From: Candidatus Providencia siddallii
GTDB lineage: Bacteria; Pseudomonadota; Gammaproteobacteria; Enterobacterales; Enterobacteriaceae
Direction of reading: 5' to 3'
Assembly: GCA_001457715.1 (NCBI GenBank)
Contig: CVRF01000003.1
Coordinates: 332,403 to 396,402 of the forward strand
DNA length: 64,000 bases
Shown here: positions 63,938 to 64,000 of the stretch, piece by piece
Numbering within the stretch: the first letter of the stretch is position 1
How the letters are laid out: each line of letters opens with the position of its first letter
The notes under the pieces: model-generated
Told to the model about the DNA's origin: nothing
What the model saw: only the letters and a program-made list of their open reading frames with translations
Database searches by the model: none
Made by a program: the position numbers and the translations under genes

Positions 63938-63967
63938 ATTTATTTGTAATACTAATTAATAAAACTT

Positions 63968-64000
63968 AAAAGCAACTGTTTTAATAAAACTGTTGCTTTT
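63968..64000 (+). terminator. intrinsic terminator of rplM-rpsI
   Basis: AAAAGCAACTGTTTT and AAAACTGTTGCTTTT form a 15-base stem with one T/T mismatch and a 3-base loop, ending in TTTT at the window edge. It starts 31 bases after rpsI. Confidence 0.7.

Overview
The window looks like part of the chromosome of a strongly reduced, very AT-rich obligate endosymbiont of the Enterobacterales. Three things suggest this. Every recognisable protein is closest to an Escherichia/Yersinia-type family member. Gene order keeps fragments of the ancestral enterobacterial map with the genes in between deleted. Spacers are almost pure A/T, and G+C by eye is roughly 20 percent overall (estimated, not computed). 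I count 39 protein genes and two tRNA genes. Coding sequence covers about three quarters of the window, so the spacers are unusually long for a reduced genome. I saw no insertion sequence, prophage block, CRISPR array or rRNA gene. I cannot name the species. A biotin-pathway gene (bioH) would fit a vitamin-supplying symbiont, but the host is not visible from this window.

Layout. 1-7.1 kb: ispF-ispD-ftsB (isoprenoid precursors, division), purH-purD (purines), rplY, bioH. 7.6-18 kb: a complete recB standing alone, nlpD, a short metG, dcd, and a TerC/CBS membrane protein (yegH type). 19-27.7 kb: tadA, purL, a two-domain nadE, glyA. 27.8-34.2 kb: glmS, glmU, mnmG on the minus strand, with the ATP synthase operon and rsmG absent from their usual place between glmU and mnmG. 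About 34.2-34.5 kb: a probable replication origin, supported by DnaA-box-like sites next to mnmG and by a reversal of G/C strand bias in the spacers. 35-45.4 kb: tRNA-Ala, lysC, pgi, plsB, an IbrB-like ParB-fold protein, suhB, iscS. 45.5-57.2 kb: fabB, aroC, prmB, valS, holC, lptF-lptG, ampH, tRNA-Leu(CAA). 58.5-64 kb: ibaG, murA, degQ, zapG, rplM-rpsI.

How the genes work together. Much of the content serves a maintained Gram-negative envelope: glmS and glmU make UDP-GlcNAc, and murA commits it to peptidoglycan. AmpH, NlpD, FtsB and ZapG act on wall and division, LptF/LptG export LPS, PlsB and FabB make lipids, and DegQ provides periplasmic quality control. purH, purD, purL and glyA cover parts of purine and one-carbon metabolism. 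lysC and aroC belong to the lysine/DAP and aromatic routes. tadA, mnmG and iscS modify tRNA.

The most interesting observations are active-site changes in otherwise well-kept genes. SuhB has lost its phosphatase metal ligands, fitting retention for its non-enzymatic role in rRNA transcription. NadE has Ser in place of the glutaminase nucleophile Cys. LysC has the lysine-site residues altered, several at positions where feedback-resistance mutations are known. GlmU and PurH carry unusual signature residues. Other notable points are an orphan IbrB regulator, a Leu-Pro-x-Ser tandem repeat at the N-terminus of DegQ, an IscS without its scaffold-binding tail, and a set of long, perfect, A/T-rich inverted repeats at gene ends, one of which contains the dcd stop codon.
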